Source: an uncultured Alphaproteobacteria bacterium (GTDB lineage Bacteria; Pseudomonadota; Alphaproteobacteria; RF32; CAG-239). From it: a stretch of 64,000 nt of DNA. The stretch covers positions 1 through 64,000 of the forward strand of contig CALXZH010000003.1 in the NCBI GenBank assembly GCA_944393175.1, in the 5' to 3' direction. Position 1 is the first letter of the stretch; the number at the start of each line of letters is the position of its first letter. Shown here piece by piece: positions 36,136 through 44,336 of the stretch. The notes under the pieces are model-generated. The model was not told where the DNA came from. It made no database searches and saw only the letters and a list, made by a program, of their open reading frames with translations. Made by a program: the position numbers and the translations under genes.

Positions 36136-36172
36136 AAAAACCGTTCAGATGTTAAGTCTGAACGGTTTTTTT
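36136..36172. terminator. Bidirectional intrinsic terminator
   Basis: A 14-bp stem AAAAACCGTTCAGA/TCTGAACGGTTTTT with T runs on both strands; ends perR-rbr on + and the small lipoprotein on -. Confidence 0.9.
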
Positions 36173-36174
36173 TG

Positions 36175-36489
36175 TTACTTTAAGGTAATTCTAATTGTAT
36201 CTTTTCCCTGACTGATGCCGTCAAATATTGTTTCAACCACGGAATATAATCCATCAGGATGTTTTACCTTCTTGTCTTTTTCGGAATAATATTTGCCATT
36301 TTTGATATAGCCTTTATCTTTTATTTGTAAGGTTATATCCGCCGGCTGCATTGGAAGAACAAGACTATCCATATATTGTTTTGGTAAAGTATCTTGTGTG
36401 TTAATTGCTTCCGACTTATGATTTGTTTTGCAAGAAAAAAGTGCAATTGCCGTCCCTATCAGGCACATTGCCATTACCATCGTTTTCAT
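36175..36489 (-). CDS. Small lipoprotein, 104 residues
   Basis: The signal MKTMVMAMCLIGTAIALFSC ends in a lipobox with lipidation at Cys20. The 85-residue mature part is hydrophilic, with a KGYIKNGKYYSEKDKKV segment and a KDTIRITLK end; no family recognised. It has an excellent sigma70-like promoter at 36515-36543, but no Shine-Dalgarno before the ATG. It stands alone between two terminators. Confidence 0.7.
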   Translation of the reverse strand: MKTMVMAMCLIGTAIALFSCKTNHKSEAINTQDTLPKQYMDSLVLPMQPADITLQIKDKGYIKNGKYYSEKDKKVKHPDGLYSVVETIFDGISQGKDTIRITLK

Positions 36490-36514
36490 CTATAATAATT
36501 TTTAGTTATGCTTT

Positions 36515-36543
36515 AATATAGTGTTTTTCCTTGAAATCGTCAA
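36515..36543 (-). promoter_or_regulatory. Strong sigma70-like promoter of the small lipoprotein
   Basis: On the minus strand TTGACG, exactly 17 bases, TATATT; the ATG follows 25 bases later, so the leader is very short and carries no Shine-Dalgarno. Confidence 0.7.
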
Positions 36544-36544
36544 A

Positions 36545-36588
36545 TAAAAAAACACCGTCAGCCTTCGCTTAACGGTGTTTTTTTTGTA
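36545..36588 (-). terminator. Intrinsic terminator of the cold-shock gene
   Basis: AAAACACCGT pairs with ACGGTGTTTT around a 13-base loop; T run on the minus-strand side. Confidence 0.85.
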
Positions 36589-36597
36589 AAGCACAAG

Positions 36598-36804
36598 TTA
36601 TTCTGCGACTTTTAAGTCACCGGCAACAGTCTTTCCTCTTTCGCTCATCAGCTCATAGCTGATTTTTGCACCTTCCTTGAGTGTTCTTAATCCTGCTTTT
36701 TGTACTGCAGAAATATGTACAAAGACATCTTGTCCGCCTTCATCAGGAGTGATGAAGCCATAACCTTTTTTGTTGTTAAACCATTTTACTGTTCCTGTTG
36801 CCAT
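36598..36804 (-). CDS. Cold-shock protein (CspA family)
   Basis: A 68-residue single cold-shock domain. The ATG at 36802-36804 gives the canonical start MATGTVKWFNNKKGYGFI with RNP1 (KGYGFI) and RNP2 (VFVHIS); an AAGGAT Shine-Dalgarno supports it, whereas the 16 extra upstream codons look like leader. These proteins melt RNA structure and some are cold or stress induced. The leader from 36805 to about 36900 is AT-rich without an obvious cold-shock box. Which csp paralogue this is cannot be decided. Confidence 0.95.
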   Translation of the reverse strand: MATGTVKWFNNKKGYGFITPDEGGQDVFVHISAVQKAGLRTLKEGAKISYELMSERGKTVAGDLKVAE

Positions 36805-36980
36805 TATCTTAATCCTTTTCACAAACAGGTTAATACATTTATTATGACTCAAAAATCATAATAAAATTATCCTAGACTTTTCATTTTAATATGCAAGTGA
36901 TTTTCATCAGTCTTGCAATTCTTTCTTTCGCGATTATATTTGAGGTGTTGATATTCTTGGTTTTACGGAGATAAAAAATT

Positions 36981-37481
36981 ATGAATAAAGTTATATATTC
37001 TTTAATGTGCGGTGCTGTTATAAGTTTGTTGGCTACAAATGCAGATGCTTTTTGGCACAGAGATGTTCAGAGAGATACCTCAAATACAACTCAATCTTTT
37101 CAAATTGCCGATACCTCTTTAGATAAAAAGGCTGAAAAATCTGATATTAAAGCTCAAAAGGCAGAAAAACACAATCTAAAAGCCATGAAAAAAGCGGCAA
37201 AAAAATCACATAGTCAATGGTTAGCGCGCAAGAGTGCAGATATTAATGAAGATTTTGATGAAGCCGTTTATAAAATCGGTAAATCTTCTTTGCCGCAAGA
37301 AGTTAAAAATTTACTCCTTTCGCAAGCTAATGAAGATAAAAACTTAGCCTTGAAACAAGCTCAAGAGACCAGTCGCTTACTTGAAAAACAACAAGCCAGC
37401 CGCGAAAAATTCAGTATGGCATTGGATGCCGATAAGCAGGCTAAAAAACTCATCAAAAAAATTGATGATATTGTAAAATAG
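36981..37481 (+). CDS. Exported Lys-rich helical protein
   Basis: A 166-residue protein with a clear Sec signal (MNKVIYSLMCGAVISLLATNADA) and a probable cleavage site after ADA. The mature part is highly charged and rich in Lys, Ala and Gln with long amphipathic helix spacing (about 50-160), for example KAEKHNLKAMKKAAKKSHSQW. No family recognised; a periplasmic coiled-coil or nucleic-acid/anionic-polymer binding protein is possible. A Shine-Dalgarno-like GGAG lies just upstream of the ATG. It ends at its own terminator. Confidence 0.8.
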   Translation: MNKVIYSLMCGAVISLLATNADAFWHRDVQRDTSNTTQSFQIADTSLDKKAEKSDIKAQKAEKHNLKAMKKAAKKSHSQWLARKSADINEDFDEAVYKIGKSSLPQEVKNLLLSQANEDKNLALKQAQETSRLLEKQQASREKFSMALDADKQAKKLIKKIDDIVK

Positions 37482-37505
37482 TTCTTAACTTTGTTTAATA
37501 ATATG

Positions 37506-37538
37506 GGCCCGGACGTTGAGTTTGGGCTCTTTTTTTTA
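37506..37538 (+). terminator. Intrinsic terminator of the Lys-rich protein
   Basis: GCCCGGA pairs with TTTGGGC (two G-U pairs), followed by a run of eight T. Confidence 0.7.
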
Positions 37539-37546
37539 AAATTTTC

Positions 37547-37574
37547 TTGGCAAATAAGCAAAAAGTGTTATAGT
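37547..37574 (+). promoter_or_regulatory. Sigma70-like promoter of proS
   Basis: TTGGCA, 16 bases, TATAGT. The predicted leader is about 60 bases. Confidence 0.6.
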
Positions 37575-37580
37575 GGTCAA

Positions 37581-37604
37581 GCTTTCCGCATTGGGGCGGC
37601 GAGC
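37581..37604 (+). promoter_or_regulatory. GC-rich hairpin in the proS leader
   Basis: GCTTTCCGC (37581-37589) and GCGGCGAGC (37596-37604) pair with one mismatch around loop ATTGGG, just after the predicted transcription start. It stands out in an AT-rich region and has no T run, so it may stabilise the mRNA or regulate it. Confidence 0.45.
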
Positions 37605-37639
37605 CTTTAATTATGTAATATTAAAAAAGGAATAAACTT

Positions 37640-39157
37640 ATGGGATTAAAAAATACAAGAGCCGGTAATTATCCGGAGTGGTACCAAAATGTTGTCAGTG
37701 AAGCAGATATGGCCGAAAACTCATCTTCTCCGGGATGTATGGTAATTAAACCTTGGGGATATGGTATTTGGGAACGTATCCGCGATGTGTTTGATGAAAA
37801 AATTAAAGAAACAGATCATGAAAATTGCTATTTCCCGATGTTTATTCCGCTAAAAAAAATCCAAAAAGAAGCTGAACATGTCGACGGTTTTGCTAAAGAA
37901 ATGGCGGTTGTAACACACTCTCGCTTATCAATGAAAGACGGAAAACTTGTTCCGGATTCAAAACTGGAAGAACCTTTAATCGTTCGTCCTACTTCCGAGG
38001 CGATTATTGCCGATTCATTTTCCAAATGGGTAAAGTCGTATCGTGATTTGCCGGTGTTGGTCAACCAATGGGCAAACGTTGTACGTTGGGAAATGCGCCC
38101 TCGCCTGTTTTTGAGAACCAGAGAATTTTTGTGGCAAGAAGGTCACACCGCGCACGCAACTGCTAAAGAGGCCGAAGAAGAGACCAAACGTATGTTGGAA
38201 GCCTATCGCGATTTGTGCGAAAATACTTTGGCTATGCCGGTGTTGGTCGGTCGCAAACCTGAACACGAAAAATTCCCGGGTGCGGTTGATACTTATTGCG
38301 TTGAAGCCATGATGCAAGACGGTAAGGCTCTGCAAGCCGGTACCTCCCACTTCTTGGGGCAAAATTTTGCTAAGTCGGCCAATATTTCCTTTATCAATAA
38401 CCAAGGGCAATCCGAATATGCTTATACGACTTCTTGGGGCGTTTCAACCCGCTTAATCGGCGGTGTTATTATGACCCATGCCGATGATGACGGTATGGTT
38501 GTTCCGCCAAAAATTGCGCCTTATCAGGTTGTGATTGTTCCGGTTATTAAAAAAGCCGAAGATACCGAAACCGTTATGGCTTATATTGCTAAATTGGTTG
38601 AAGCTTTGAAGAAAAAGGCGCCGTTTGGTGAAAAAATACGCATTAAAGTAGATAAACGTGACAGAGCCTCGGTTGACAAATTCTGGGAGTGGACCAGAAA
38701 AGGTGCGCCGGTCATTTGCGAAATCGGTATGCGGGACGCTGAAGGCCAAAAAGTTATGGTTAAAGAAAGAACCAAACTCGGTACGCAAGAGGGCAAACAA
38801 ATCGTCGGATTGGATGAATTTGTCAACTCTATTGATGCCCGTTTGGAAAATATGCAAAAAGATATTTTCCTTAAGGCAAAGAAAAGATTGGAGCAAAATA
38901 TTCGTACAGATATTAAAACGCCTGAAGAATTCAAGAAATACTTCAGCCAATCTAATGTTTGGATTGAGGACGGCACACAAGGCAAAGTTGCTTTTGTTCG
39001 CGGTAAGTGGTGTGCCGATCCTGAATCTGAGGCTATTCTTAAAGAAATGAAAATTACAATCCGTTGTATTCCGTTTGACCAAACCGGAACCGAAGGCGTT
39101 TGCTTGTTAACCGGCAAACCGGCCACAATGGATGTGATTTATGCCCGTTCTTATTAA
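37640..39157 (+). CDS. proS: Prolyl-tRNA synthetase, archaeal/eukaryotic type
   Basis: This class II synthetase charges tRNA-Pro. The 505-residue protein has the archaeal/eukaryotic-type layout: NYPEWYQNVVSEADMAE at the start, VIKPWGYGIWE, EEPLIVRPTSE (motif 2 region), REFLWQEGHTAHAT, the C-terminal anticodon domain with VIVPVI, and a terminal extension with RGKWCADPES and CLLTGKPA and a final tyrosine (ARSY). It lacks the bacterial editing insertion. Alphaproteobacteria normally carry the bacterial short form, so this copy was probably acquired. An AAAGGA Shine-Dalgarno precedes the ATG; promoter and leader hairpin are listed separately. Confidence 0.95.
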   Translation: MGLKNTRAGNYPEWYQNVVSEADMAENSSSPGCMVIKPWGYGIWERIRDVFDEKIKETDHENCYFPMFIPLKKIQKEAEHVDGFAKEMAVVTHSRLSMKDGKLVPDSKLEEPLIVRPTSEAIIADSFSKWVKSYRDLPVLVNQWANVVRWEMRPRLFLRTREFLWQEGHTAHATAKEAEEETKRMLEAYRDLCENTLAMPVLVGRKPEHEKFPGAVDTYCVEAMMQDGKALQAGTSHFLGQNFAKSANISFINNQGQSEYAYTTSWGVSTRLIGGVIMTHADDDGMVVPPKIAPYQVVIVPVIKKAEDTETVMAYIAKLVEALKKKAPFGEKIRIKVDKRDRASVDKFWEWTRKGAPVICEIGMRDAEGQKVMVKERTKLGTQEGKQIVGLDEFVNSIDARLENMQKDIFLKAKKRLEQNIRTDIKTPEEFKKYFSQSNVWIEDGTQGKVAFVRGKWCADPESEAILKEMKITIRCIPFDQTGTEGVCLLTGKPATMDVIYARSY

Positions 39158-39179
39158 TTTTATGATAAGTGAGGTTCAT

Positions 39180-39488
39180 ATGAAACTTATAGCTTTTAGT
39201 TCTTTATTTGCGTTATTACTCATAAATTCAGTTTCTGCTCAGCAAGCTGATCCGGCTTTGATGATTCATGAGCAATTTGCAAAAATAGATACCAATTCGG
39301 ACGGAGAAATTTCTCAAGAAGAATTTTTGAACTATAAAATGGAAGAAACCAAAAAAGTTACGGCTAAAGTTTTTGAAAAATTAGATACCGATAAAAACGG
39401 GGCTATTTCCGAGGAGGAATATTCGCAAATTGTTACGAATATTATGAATCAATTAAAAAAAATAAGTGAAAACTTAAAGCAAGACTAA
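39180..39488 (+). CDS. Exported EF-hand calcium-binding protein
   Basis: From the ATG at 39180 (GTGAGG Shine-Dalgarno) the protein has 102 residues: a Sec signal ending in SVSA, then two canonical EF-hand loops, DTNSDGEISQEEF and DTDKNGAISEEEY, each with the expected D.[ND].[DN]G.I...E spacing. The longer frame starting at 39141 overlaps proS and lacks a good start. Likely a periplasmic calcium binder of unknown partner, starting 22 bases after proS and possibly co-transcribed with it. Confidence 0.88.
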   Translation: MKLIAFSSLFALLLINSVSAQQADPALMIHEQFAKIDTNSDGEISQEEFLNYKMEETKKVTAKVFEKLDTDKNGAISEEEYSQIVTNIMNQLKKISENLKQD

Positions 39489-39505
39489 TCTTTCATTAAA
39501 ATCTT

Positions 39506-39533
39506 AAGCACCCTTTTTAGGGTGCTTTTTTTA
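39506..39533 (+). terminator. Intrinsic terminator after the EF-hand gene
   Basis: AAGCACCCT/AGGGTGCTT stem with loop TTTT and seven T. Confidence 0.92.
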
Positions 39534-39601
39534 TAGTCTCTTTATCTATTTAAATGCCTGGGTGTGAGCTTATATTTATAGCAAAATATATGTGAGGATA
39601 G

Positions 39602-40543
39602 ATGAAGATGAAAGTTCTTTTAGGCTATGCAACCGCCCTAACCGCCATTTTCTTTTGGAGTATTAACATTTTAATTGCAAGTTCCTTTGCGCATAGTTTG
39701 AGGCCTTTGGAAATATCTGCCGGAAGATGGTGTGTGGCAAGTTTGATTTTGGTGGTGTTGGCGTGGAAAGATATTAAGTTACACTGGAAAATTTTAGTGC
39801 AACATAAGTTGCTTATTTTGTGTTTGGCATTAACCGGTGTGGTCTTCACCAATACTTTGGTCTATTATGCCGGACGAACAACAACGGCGATTGATATTGG
39901 TTTGCTGGATATTACCGGACCGATTTTCTTGGTCATTTTTACCAGAATTTTTTTGAAAACGACCATTTTTCCAAAACAAATTTTAGGGTTGATGATTGCT
40001 TTTGTGGGCGTTGTTTTTATTATTTTAGACGGCAATTTTAAAAACATTACTCAATTTCAATTTGTGCCGGGAAATTTTATTATGCTCTTTAACACCCTTT
40101 CGTTTGCGACTTATTCTCTTTTGCAACATAAACGTCCGCCGGAAATTTCACAGACAGCGTTGTTGGCTTGTACCGCCGTGGCCGGTGCTTGTATTCTGTT
40201 GCCGCTTATGCTCATTACAACGCCAATGGCAAAATTATCGAGCTTTGATGGTCAAGACTGGGGATTGGTTATTTATTTGGGTGTTTTTAATTCCGTGATT
40301 GCATATTTGGCTTGGAACAATGCCTTAACGACACTTGGCAATGTTAGAACCTCTATCATTTATTATTTGCTGCCGATTTTTAGCGGAATCGGTGCTTATT
40401 TTGCTTTGGGCGAAAAGCTCTATTGGTATGACATGGTCGGCGGTTTATGCGTTATCGGAGGCATTGCACTTGTGAGCCTCGGAGCTCAAAAAGAGCCCAA
40501 ATTATCGTCCGCTTCGGCCGGGGTAAGCACGATTAAAAAGTAA
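39602..40543 (+). CDS. EamA/DMT-family metabolite transporter
   Basis: A 313-residue protein with about ten membrane helices in two EamA repeats: the first begins LGYATALTAIFFWSINILIA, the second near FIMLFNTLSFATYSLLQHK, with the typical FSGIGAYFALGEKLYWYDMVGGLCVIGG end. Such drug/metabolite transporters export amino acids, nucleotides or other metabolites; the substrate is not predictable. A GTGAGGA Shine-Dalgarno precedes the start; the ATG at 39608 is an alternative. Its last 42 bases overlap the 3' end of anmK on the other strand, so the two genes converge. Confidence 0.92.
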   Translation: MKMKVLLGYATALTAIFFWSINILIASSFAHSLRPLEISAGRWCVASLILVVLAWKDIKLHWKILVQHKLLILCLALTGVVFTNTLVYYAGRTTTAIDIGLLDITGPIFLVIFTRIFLKTTIFPKQILGLMIAFVGVVFIILDGNFKNITQFQFVPGNFIMLFNTLSFATYSLLQHKRPPEISQTALLACTAVAGACILLPLMLITTPMAKLSSFDGQDWGLVIYLGVFNSVIAYLAWNNALTTLGNVRTSIIYYLLPIFSGIGAYFALGEKLYWYDMVGGLCVIGGIALVSLGAQKEPKLSSASAGVSTIKK

Positions 40544-41803
40544 TTGTTGTGATGATTTCGGATAACACCATTTTCCGCAGACGGTCGGTGTTTTACAATT
40601 GGTTATTTGCGGCGTGGTGAAAGGAATATTTTTAATTTTACAATAGGCAAGGTCTGCCATAATTCTTGCTTCCATATATTGTCCATTTATCCCAAATTCA
40701 TCTGACCAACTGACGTGGCAATTTTTTTCTAATCTTTGGTTTATGTGTTTAAAGATGTTTTGATGTTCAGGCAAAACAAGAGCTTCTTTGGCAATTAGTT
40801 TTTTTAAATCCTGAAGAATTTGCGGATTTTTCCACCCGCCGCCAAAGACCAAAAAGTGTTTGGGCATTGTGACGTTTTCCGGAACATATTGCAGCGAGTG
40901 AAACATGGTATATGAGCTCAAATATTGAGCCGTCCGCAAAATATCCCAAGGCGTAAATCCTTGCAAATCGGGTAAATGATACCAGGCCGGGTCGGAAGAC
41001 TTTGGCGGCGGTAGCAGGTAATAATTCTCTCCTTTCGGGGTTTGTGCCGCATTGTCAAACAGGCGTTTCAGAATTTCAGGATTTATGGTTCCTTGACTGC
41101 CGTAAAAGCCGTTTCTATCATAATTTTTTTTGAAGAACTTTTGGGTCAGCATATCGGAAAAATGGTTAAAAGGTCCGCTGTCCCACCCTAACACAACATT
41201 TTCACCGTTTTGGTTTTGGCTGATAATGGAAAGGTTGCCGGTGTTTCCGCCATTGCAGAAAGCAAATTCGGTTATGCCTTGCGCCTTGAGCGAGGCGGCC
41301 AAATGTGCATTATGCATAGGGGCAAGAGGTGCGCCCTCCCCGCCGTTGAGCATATCATCGGAGCGAAAGTCATAAATGACCGGCAGAGACGTTAAATCTG
41401 CCAACAAATTCGGATTGCCGACTTGGATGGTATAGGCTTGAGAAGTGCCGGCCAAAGATGGCGGCAAATGCCCGCAAGTTTGGCCGTGAAAACCAATGGC
41501 GGCAATATCTGAGTCGTTTATTTTAGCTCTTTTAATTACTTCGTTGACAGCCTTAGCCACAAGAGTTGTATATTCATTGATTGTTGAGATAAACTCTTTG
41601 GTTTGTGCAATTTGCGTGAGAGATTGAGGATTGTCTTTCAACTGGTCTTTTATGTGCTGAATTTTTTTACGCAGAGAATTGGAATAAGGAAGCGTCAGTC
41701 CTTGGATGTCTTTAATATTATCTTCTGAAAATTGTGTTAAAACCACATCAACCGCATCCAACGAATTTCCGGTCATTACGCCTATGGTTTTTATACTCTC
41801 CAT
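40502..41803 (-). CDS. anmK: Anhydro-N-acetylmuramic acid kinase
   Basis: AnmK phosphorylates and opens 1,6-anhydro-MurNAc recovered from peptidoglycan turnover, feeding MurNAc-6-phosphate to MurQ. The protein (433 residues from the ATG at 41803) has TIGVMTGNSLDAVDVVL at the start, GFHGQT, GNTGNLS, GWDSGPFNHFSD and VFGGGWKN, the sugar-kinase ASKHA motifs. I prefer the ATG at 41803 because it is the first ATG (the GTG at 41818 lies inside a terminator stem). The only Shine-Dalgarno candidate, GGAG, is the 3' arm of that terminator. The 3' end overlaps the EamA gene by 42 bases. Confidence 0.93.
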   Translation of the reverse strand: MESIKTIGVMTGNSLDAVDVVLTQFSEDNIKDIQGLTLPYSNSLRKKIQHIKDQLKDNPQSLTQIAQTKEFISTINEYTTLVAKAVNEVIKRAKINDSDIAAIGFHGQTCGHLPPSLAGTSQAYTIQVGNPNLLADLTSLPVIYDFRSDDMLNGGEGAPLAPMHNAHLAASLKAQGITEFAFCNGGNTGNLSIISQNQNGENVVLGWDSGPFNHFSDMLTQKFFKKNYDRNGFYGSQGTINPEILKRLFDNAAQTPKGENYYLLPPPKSSDPAWYHLPDLQGFTPWDILRTAQYLSSYTMFHSLQYVPENVTMPKHFLVFGGGWKNPQILQDLKKLIAKEALVLPEHQNIFKHINQRLEKNCHVSWSDEFGINGQYMEARIMADLAYCKIKNIPFTTPQITNCKTPTVCGKWCYPKSSQQLLFNRAYPGRSGR

Positions 41804-41838
41804 AAAAAAAGTCTCCACATCAATTATGATATGGAGAC
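41804..41838 (-). terminator. Terminator hairpin whose 3' arm is the anmK Shine-Dalgarno
   Basis: On the minus strand GTCTCCA pairs with TGGAGAC (plus ATCA/TGAT inside), followed by seven T and directly by the anmK ATG at 41803. It can end transcription of the upstream orphan; its 3' arm supplies GGAG, nine bases before the ATG. Confidence 0.75.
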
Positions 41839-41868
41839 CAGTATAGAAGTTTTTTGTTTAATTCTTTA

Positions 41869-42369
41869 TTAACAGCCCAGTCGTGCCAAACATTCGGTAT
41901 CCCAGCAACCGACAGTGCTTATGTTATGAAGGTTATGAACATAATTTATGAACTCGCGCTTAAACACTTTGATATCACCAAAGCCTTGTTCAATATAAGC
42001 CGCGGCGGCAATATCGGCATAAGTTTTGGCATCAGGATGGATGGAGGCCAAAACATTGAGTTTTTTTATCATGAGTTGTTTGTATTTGAAATTATCTTTG
42101 CCTAAAACTTTAATGGAGCTTATTTCTTCCATGGTTTTACGAATGCTCTCGGCATTGCGTCCGATTTGAAAACGTGCCAGGCTGGCATCATAATTAACCA
42201 AGGCATCAAAATTTTTGATTTTATTGACAACACTTCCAGCTTCTGCTTGAGGATATTCTTGGGTGAGAGTTTCTAACAATAGGGAGAAGATGTGACCCTT
42301 ATTTTTTTTGACTTCGTCTATTTTTTTTATAAAGACTTCGCCTTTTGTTTCCTTTACCAGAGCTACCAT
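41869..42369 (-). CDS. Orphan helical protein, 166 residues
   Basis: The ATG at 42367-42369 has an AAAAGGAG Shine-Dalgarno; seven more codons upstream are open but unlikely to be used. The protein is hydrophilic, helical and Lys-rich, without signal or membrane span; it closes with an odd Cys-bearing tail (VGCWDTECLARLGC). No domain recognised. It lies upstream of anmK and is separated from it by the terminator hairpin, so the level of anmK may depend on readthrough from this gene. Confidence 0.75.
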   Translation of the reverse strand: MVALVKETKGEVFIKKIDEVKKNKGHIFSLLLETLTQEYPQAEAGSVVNKIKNFDALVNYDASLARFQIGRNAESIRKTMEEISSIKVLGKDNFKYKQLMIKKLNVLASIHPDAKTYADIAAAAYIEQGFGDIKVFKREFINYVHNLHNISTVGCWDTECLARLGC

Positions 42370-42560
42370 GTCAACACTCCTTTTATTCATAATGATATTC
42401 TTGTTTTTTATAGGTTTAGTATACCATATTCTCCTCCCTCATACAACATAATTTTGTAACAAAACTGAAATATTTAATATGAAGTTAGTTCTGTGGACGT
42501 TTGTTCGTTTTTAATTGTTTATTTACTGAATGTGTGTATTCTGTAAGGCAGGAGTATTGA

Positions 42561-43268
42561 ATGACACATATTTGCTTTTCATCTGAAATTTATCACTTAG
42601 ACCCTAAAGATTTAATCGTTTTGGCAGATAGCAACACTGAGTTGAAGGCTGACTGTAAAGATAAAGTTGTGGTGCTTATCGGTGAAAGAGAACTCTATAA
42701 TGACACAAAGCCTGTGATTAAGGATACGCTGCTTAAAGGACGTGAACTGGTTAAAGATGCAATTGCGCAAAATGTGCCCTTTATTCCGGTGAGGATTGCT
42801 TTTGTTTCCAGAATTCGTCGGTGGGATTTTTTGTCGCCGCTTATTAGAGTATTAAGATACAAGCACAAAGCCTATTCCAGCAATATATACCATATTGATC
42901 CCTTTGAAATAAGAAAGCTTAAAATTGAAAGAAGTTTCAGAACGCCCGAGAATGCTTATCAATTTTCTAATCCCAAATATCAAATGCCGGAAATTGAGCG
43001 CAAAAAACTTTATAATAAGCTTAAAGAAAGTATGCAAAAAAACGGATATGATGATAATTTTCCTTTAGATATTATGTTATGCCGAAACTTAGGCATTCAA
43101 GATACACTCAATCAAGGACATCATCGTATGGGAGTGGCTATTGATTGCAACATTCATCGGGTCTCGGTCATGTTTTGTGCTGCCGGACAGGCTCCGAAAT
43201 TCTTACATCCTTTATTCAGATGTTGGGCTAAATTTAATTTATGGTGCAAACATATTTTGCAAGATTGA
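42561..43268 (+). CDS. Uncharacterised protein with a ParB-like motif
   Basis: A 235-residue cytoplasmic protein preceded by a good CAGGAG Shine-Dalgarno. The C-terminal half reads like the ParB/Srx-type fold used in small sugar-pathway proteins: PEIERKKLYNKLKESMQKNG, then DIMLCRNLGIQDTLNQGHHRMGVAI, where QGHHRM takes the place of the ParB GHHR/GERR box. The N-terminal half is unknown. Its stop is seven bases before the glycosyltransferase start, so the pair is an operon, and I infer a role in surface-glycan synthesis. Confidence 0.75.
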   Translation: MTHICFSSEIYHLDPKDLIVLADSNTELKADCKDKVVVLIGERELYNDTKPVIKDTLLKGRELVKDAIAQNVPFIPVRIAFVSRIRRWDFLSPLIRVLRYKHKAYSSNIYHIDPFEIRKLKIERSFRTPENAYQFSNPKYQMPEIERKKLYNKLKESMQKNGYDDNFPLDIMLCRNLGIQDTLNQGHHRMGVAIDCNIHRVSVMFCAAGQAPKFLHPLFRCWAKFNLWCKHILQD

Positions 43269-43275
43269 TGATAAT

Positions 43276-44334
43276 ATGAAAAAAATTGTACATATTTCAA
43301 ACTTTAATCTTATTCGCTTGAAAGGCTGCTTTCAAGTCGGATTTCCTTTTAAGATTTCTAACGGTCTGATACGCAACGGATATTCGGTGCTCAACTATCC
43401 GGACAGAGATTTGTGCCGGATGTTTGGGTTTGGGCATATGAATTTTATCGGTAAAAGGCGGCTTAACCAACATTTGATTAATTACTGCAAGGTGGTGGAG
43501 CCGGATGCCTTATTTATCGGGCATGCCGATTTGATTAGCAATGATACAATTGGGGAAATTAAAAAACTTTTTCCTCATTTGAAAGTGTTGCAATGGAGTT
43601 GTGACTGGATTGTTCCGGGGTTTGCAGAACGCAATATTCAGGCTGTGGCAGAGCGCGCGAAAGTGGCGGATGTGACATTGATTAGCACCGGAGATAAAAA
43701 ACTCCTCAGTCAATTTAGAAGACAAGGCACAATCGTCGGCTATGTTCCAAATATGGCTGATGATAGTTTGGAAACGGGACGTGCTTTTGAAAAAGAAGAA
43801 CTGCCTTTTGATATGATGCTATGTGCTACAACCGGCAAACGTCAATTTTGCGGACAAGATGAGGATTTGGATAAGATCATTGACGACACAAACCAAAAGG
43901 TTCCTAATTTAAAATGGAAGTTGGCCGGAATTAAAGGTGCTCCTGCCCTCAATGGTTATGAATATATCAGAGCTTTGCAAGAAAGTGCCATGGGCTTTAA
44001 TTTGAGTAGGTTAAATGATGTGTATTTGTATAGCTCGGACAGAATGGTGCACTCAATGGCTAACGGGCAACTGGTGTTTTTTGATAAACGAAACGGTTTT
44101 CAAGCTTTGTTTAGCGATAAAGAAGCTGTCTTTTATGAAACGCCGGAAGAATTTTTTGATAAGGTGAAATTCTATAAAAACAATCCTAAAAAACGTATGG
44201 ATATTGCTGCAGGCGGTTTCAAAAAAATTCACAATGAATTCAGCAATGTTAAAGTTACAAAATACATGGCAGATGTGTTGTTTGATGAAAAGTTTAAAGC
44301 CGATAAATCTTGGCAGATTTTGTTAAAGGATTAG
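43276..44334 (+). CDS. Glycosyltransferase, CgeB-like
   Basis: From the ATG at 43276 the protein has 352 residues (MKKIVHISNFNLIRLKG). The frame is open 45 codons upstream but that part overlaps the previous gene. The layout is GT-B like: DALFIGHADLISN and VLQWSCDWIVPGF in the first half, SDRMVHSMANGQLVFFDKRNG (donor-binding region) in the second, then ETPEEFFDKVKFYKNNPKKRM, as in CgeB-like transferases. Acceptor and donor sugar unknown. It is co-transcribed with the preceding ParB-like gene and is followed two bases later by the HD gene. Confidence 0.82.
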   Translation: MKKIVHISNFNLIRLKGCFQVGFPFKISNGLIRNGYSVLNYPDRDLCRMFGFGHMNFIGKRRLNQHLINYCKVVEPDALFIGHADLISNDTIGEIKKLFPHLKVLQWSCDWIVPGFAERNIQAVAERAKVADVTLISTGDKKLLSQFRRQGTIVGYVPNMADDSLETGRAFEKEELPFDMMLCATTGKRQFCGQDEDLDKIIDDTNQKVPNLKWKLAGIKGAPALNGYEYIRALQESAMGFNLSRLNDVYLYSSDRMVHSMANGQLVFFDKRNGFQALFSDKEAVFYETPEEFFDKVKFYKNNPKKRMDIAAGGFKKIHNEFSNVKVTKYMADVLFDEKFKADKSWQILLKD

Positions 44335-44336
44335 AA

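Noticed and set aside
38453-39126. Long minus-strand frames (209 and 181 codons) over proS
   Set aside because: Antisense shadows of a well-supported synthetase gene, without Shine-Dalgarno or family features.
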